From the NCBI GenBank assembly GCA_030638625.1, contig DAOWEE010000047.1:1-5207 (forward strand): 5,207 nucleotides of DNA, read 5' to 3'. The position numbers were made by a program, and so were the translations under genes. Below are positions 3,932 to 5,207 of this stretch, piece after piece. Source of the DNA: Methanosarcinales archaeon. Its GTDB lineage: Archaea > Halobacteriota > Methanosarcinia > Methanosarcinales > Methanocomedenaceae. Under the pieces are notes generated by a model. It searched no databases. It was not told the DNA's origin and saw only the letters and a list, made by a program, of their open reading frames with translations. The stretch's first letter is position 1. Each line of letters opens with the position of its first letter.

Positions 3932-5207
3932 ATGAAAGGACAAAACAAACGAAAACAATTCCCTCCGGGCCAGGACACATTTATTCACTGGTGCCCGGAT
4001 TGCAATCTCCCACTCATCAACACTCAGTGTGCACTATGCCATTCGACGGGTGAGCGCATTGAATTGGGACCGCCCGGTGATGTGCGGTTCTGCTCACCAT
4101 ACGAGCGCAGTGTCCTGCATGATATCCTGACAAGCAGCTATGGCACGGACCTCCTGGGTGAGCGTATAATACTTTTGAACAAGATAGGGGGCGAGGACAA
4201 GACCGACCAGGTGATAGTGGACGGCCTGGTGCTGGGCATACTGCGCTTTGACCTGAAAACGCTGGACTGGTGCCTTGACCTTTCAATGGATGGGGGCACC
4301 CTCATGGCACAGCATACCCGCAGCCGGACTGTTGAACTCTCTGACGTGTCCGGGCATCTCAGCGGCAAGACCGTGAAGTCTGACCTGATACAGTGGTGTT
4401 CGGATGATATCAACAAGGGCGATGATGTCATTATCAGGAATGGAAAAATGACTGGTGTAGGGACTGCACTGCTGGACGAGGCAGATATGGGACAGGCCGG
4501 TGTGCCAGCGGTCAGGGTCAGGAAGATAGGTAAGGGCCGGGCCCGGTTGAATATGGCGGTTCCCACCATGGATGAAGTAGTCAGGGCCAACGCACCTGTC
4601 ATCAAACAATTGGGGCGCAACGCCATGAACACCATAAAGGGCCTGGCAAACCAGCAGGAATACCGGGGCAGGCCCGTGTATGCCTCATTTAGCGGCGGCA
4701 AGGACAGCCTGGTTGTGCTGGACCTGACACGCAGCGCCCTGAAACGTAGCCCAAAGGCATATTTTATCAATACGGGCCTGGAATTTCCAGAAACTGTGGA
4801 ATATGCGCGAAAGTTTTGCAGTGATAATGATATTGAACTGGATGAACTGGATGCAGGGGACGCATTCTGGGAGCACCTGCCCAATTTCGGTCCCCCTGCC
4901 AAGGATTACCGGTGGTGCTGCAAGGTCTGTAAACTTTCCCCTGCCAGCGGAATTGTGGAAGAGGGGAAGTATTTGACCATGGACGGCAAGCGCAGGTACG
5001 AATCATTCAGCCGTACCCGCATCCCGCCAAAAGAGGAGAATACTCTGGTGCCAGGACAGGTGAATGTGTATCCTATCCGCGACTGGCGTGCTATTGAGGT
5101 GTGGCTGTACATCCACTGGCGGGAGCTGGAATATAATCCCCTGTACGATGAGGGGTTCGAACGGGTGGGCTGCTGGCTGTGCCCCGCGGCCCTAGGTGCA
5201 GAGTACC
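3932..5207 (+). CDS. Zinc ribbon-PUA-PP-loop protein, PAPS reductase family with [4Fe-4S] cysteines (3' end outside window)
   Basis: The reading frame stays open for 425 codons and leaves the window. Residues 20-37 form a zinc ribbon: CPDC (Cys21, Cys24) and CALC (Cys33, Cys36). A region of unassigned fold follows. About 160-215 is a PUA RNA-binding domain (GDDVIIRNGKMTGVGTALL, then GKGRARL). From about 235 the PAPS reductase/PP-loop domain begins, with SGGKDS at 254-259, INTGLEFPET near 281 and PIRDWRAIEVWLYI in its later part. Paired Cys329-Cys330 (with Cys333) and GCWLC (Cys414, Cys417) match the CC-x80-CxxC cluster pattern of [4Fe-4S] APS reductases. Archaeal relatives are longer than this and may carry further ferredoxin-type cysteines, so the missing end matters. 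Such genes are usually annotated as PAPS reductase (sulfur assimilation). The RNA-binding domain and intact ATP loop make an RNA sulfuration or modification role equally possible, which is inference. Confidence 0.9.
   Translation, partial: MKGQNKRKQFPPGQDTFIHWCPDCNLPLINTQCALCHSTGERIELGPPGDVRFCSPYERSVLHDILTSSYGTDLLGERIILLNKIGGEDKTDQVIVDGLVLGILRFDLKTLDWCLDLSMDGGTLMAQHTRSRTVELSDVSGHLSGKTVKSDLIQWCSDDINKGDDVIIRNGKMTGVGTALLDEADMGQAGVPAVRVRKIGKGRARLNMAVPTMDEVVRANAPVIKQLGRNAMNTIKGLANQQEYRGRPVYASFSGGKDSLVVLDLTRSALKRSPKAYFINTGLEFPETVEYARKFCSDNDIELDELDAGDAFWEHLPNFGPPAKDYRWCCKVCKLSPASGIVEEGKYLTMDGKRRYESFSRTRIPPKEENTLVPGQVNVYPIRDWRAIEVWLYIHWRELEYNPLYDEGFERVGCWLCPAALGAEY

Noticed and set aside
3747..3935. 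62-residue + strand frame ending in an ATGA overlap with the PUA/PP-loop start
   Set aside because: It covers the divergent promoters and the Shine-Dalgarno of the - strand gene, and its composition is that of translated AT-rich non-coding DNA.
4138..4902. 254-residue - strand frame opposite the PUA/PP-loop gene
   Set aside because: It is serine/arginine/proline-rich as expected for an antisense shadow. The + frame carries clear domain motifs throughout.

Overview
The window looks like a euryarchaeal chromosome segment, probably from the methanogen/ANME (Methanosarcinales-like) side. The evidence is a stand-alone GMP synthase glutamine amidotransferase subunit (the split archaeal form), a PUA-domain PP-loop/[4Fe-4S] protein of the kind common in methanogens, and A/T-rich archaeal TATA-like elements followed by short or absent leaders with little Shine-Dalgarno signal. 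The lineage is an inference; no rRNA or other phylogenetic marker is present.

Layout. Positions 1-274 hold no gene I can defend; the stretch is GC-rich, contains several short inverted repeats, and ends in a TATA-like element. Two purine-metabolism genes follow on the + strand: the GMP synthase amidotransferase subunit (275-844) and adenine deaminase (1007-2740). A GC-poor stretch (about 2741-3931) then holds a small cysteine-rich protein related to the GDCCVxC family (2948-3214, +) and a two-helix membrane protein (3384-3746, -). These two are convergent and share a hairpin flanked by T-runs on both strands that looks like a bidirectional terminator. A divergent promoter region (3747-3931) leads into a long + strand gene that leaves the window at its right edge. 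It encodes an N-terminal zinc ribbon, a PUA RNA-binding domain and a PAPS-reductase-like PP-loop domain with cysteines for a [4Fe-4S] cluster.

How the genes relate. GMP synthase amidotransferase and adenine deaminase both serve purine nucleotide supply. Adenine deaminase makes hypoxanthine for salvage towards IMP, and GMP synthase acts downstream of IMP via XMP. Each appears to have its own promoter, so this is a neighbourhood rather than a proven operon. The PUA/PP-loop gene is the most interesting: it keeps an intact SGGKDS ATP-pyrophosphatase loop and carries an RNA-binding domain, so its usual label 'PAPS reductase' may be wrong or incomplete. The two small genes in the AT-rich stretch have no assigned function. 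I found no CRISPR array, insertion sequence, tRNA or rRNA.
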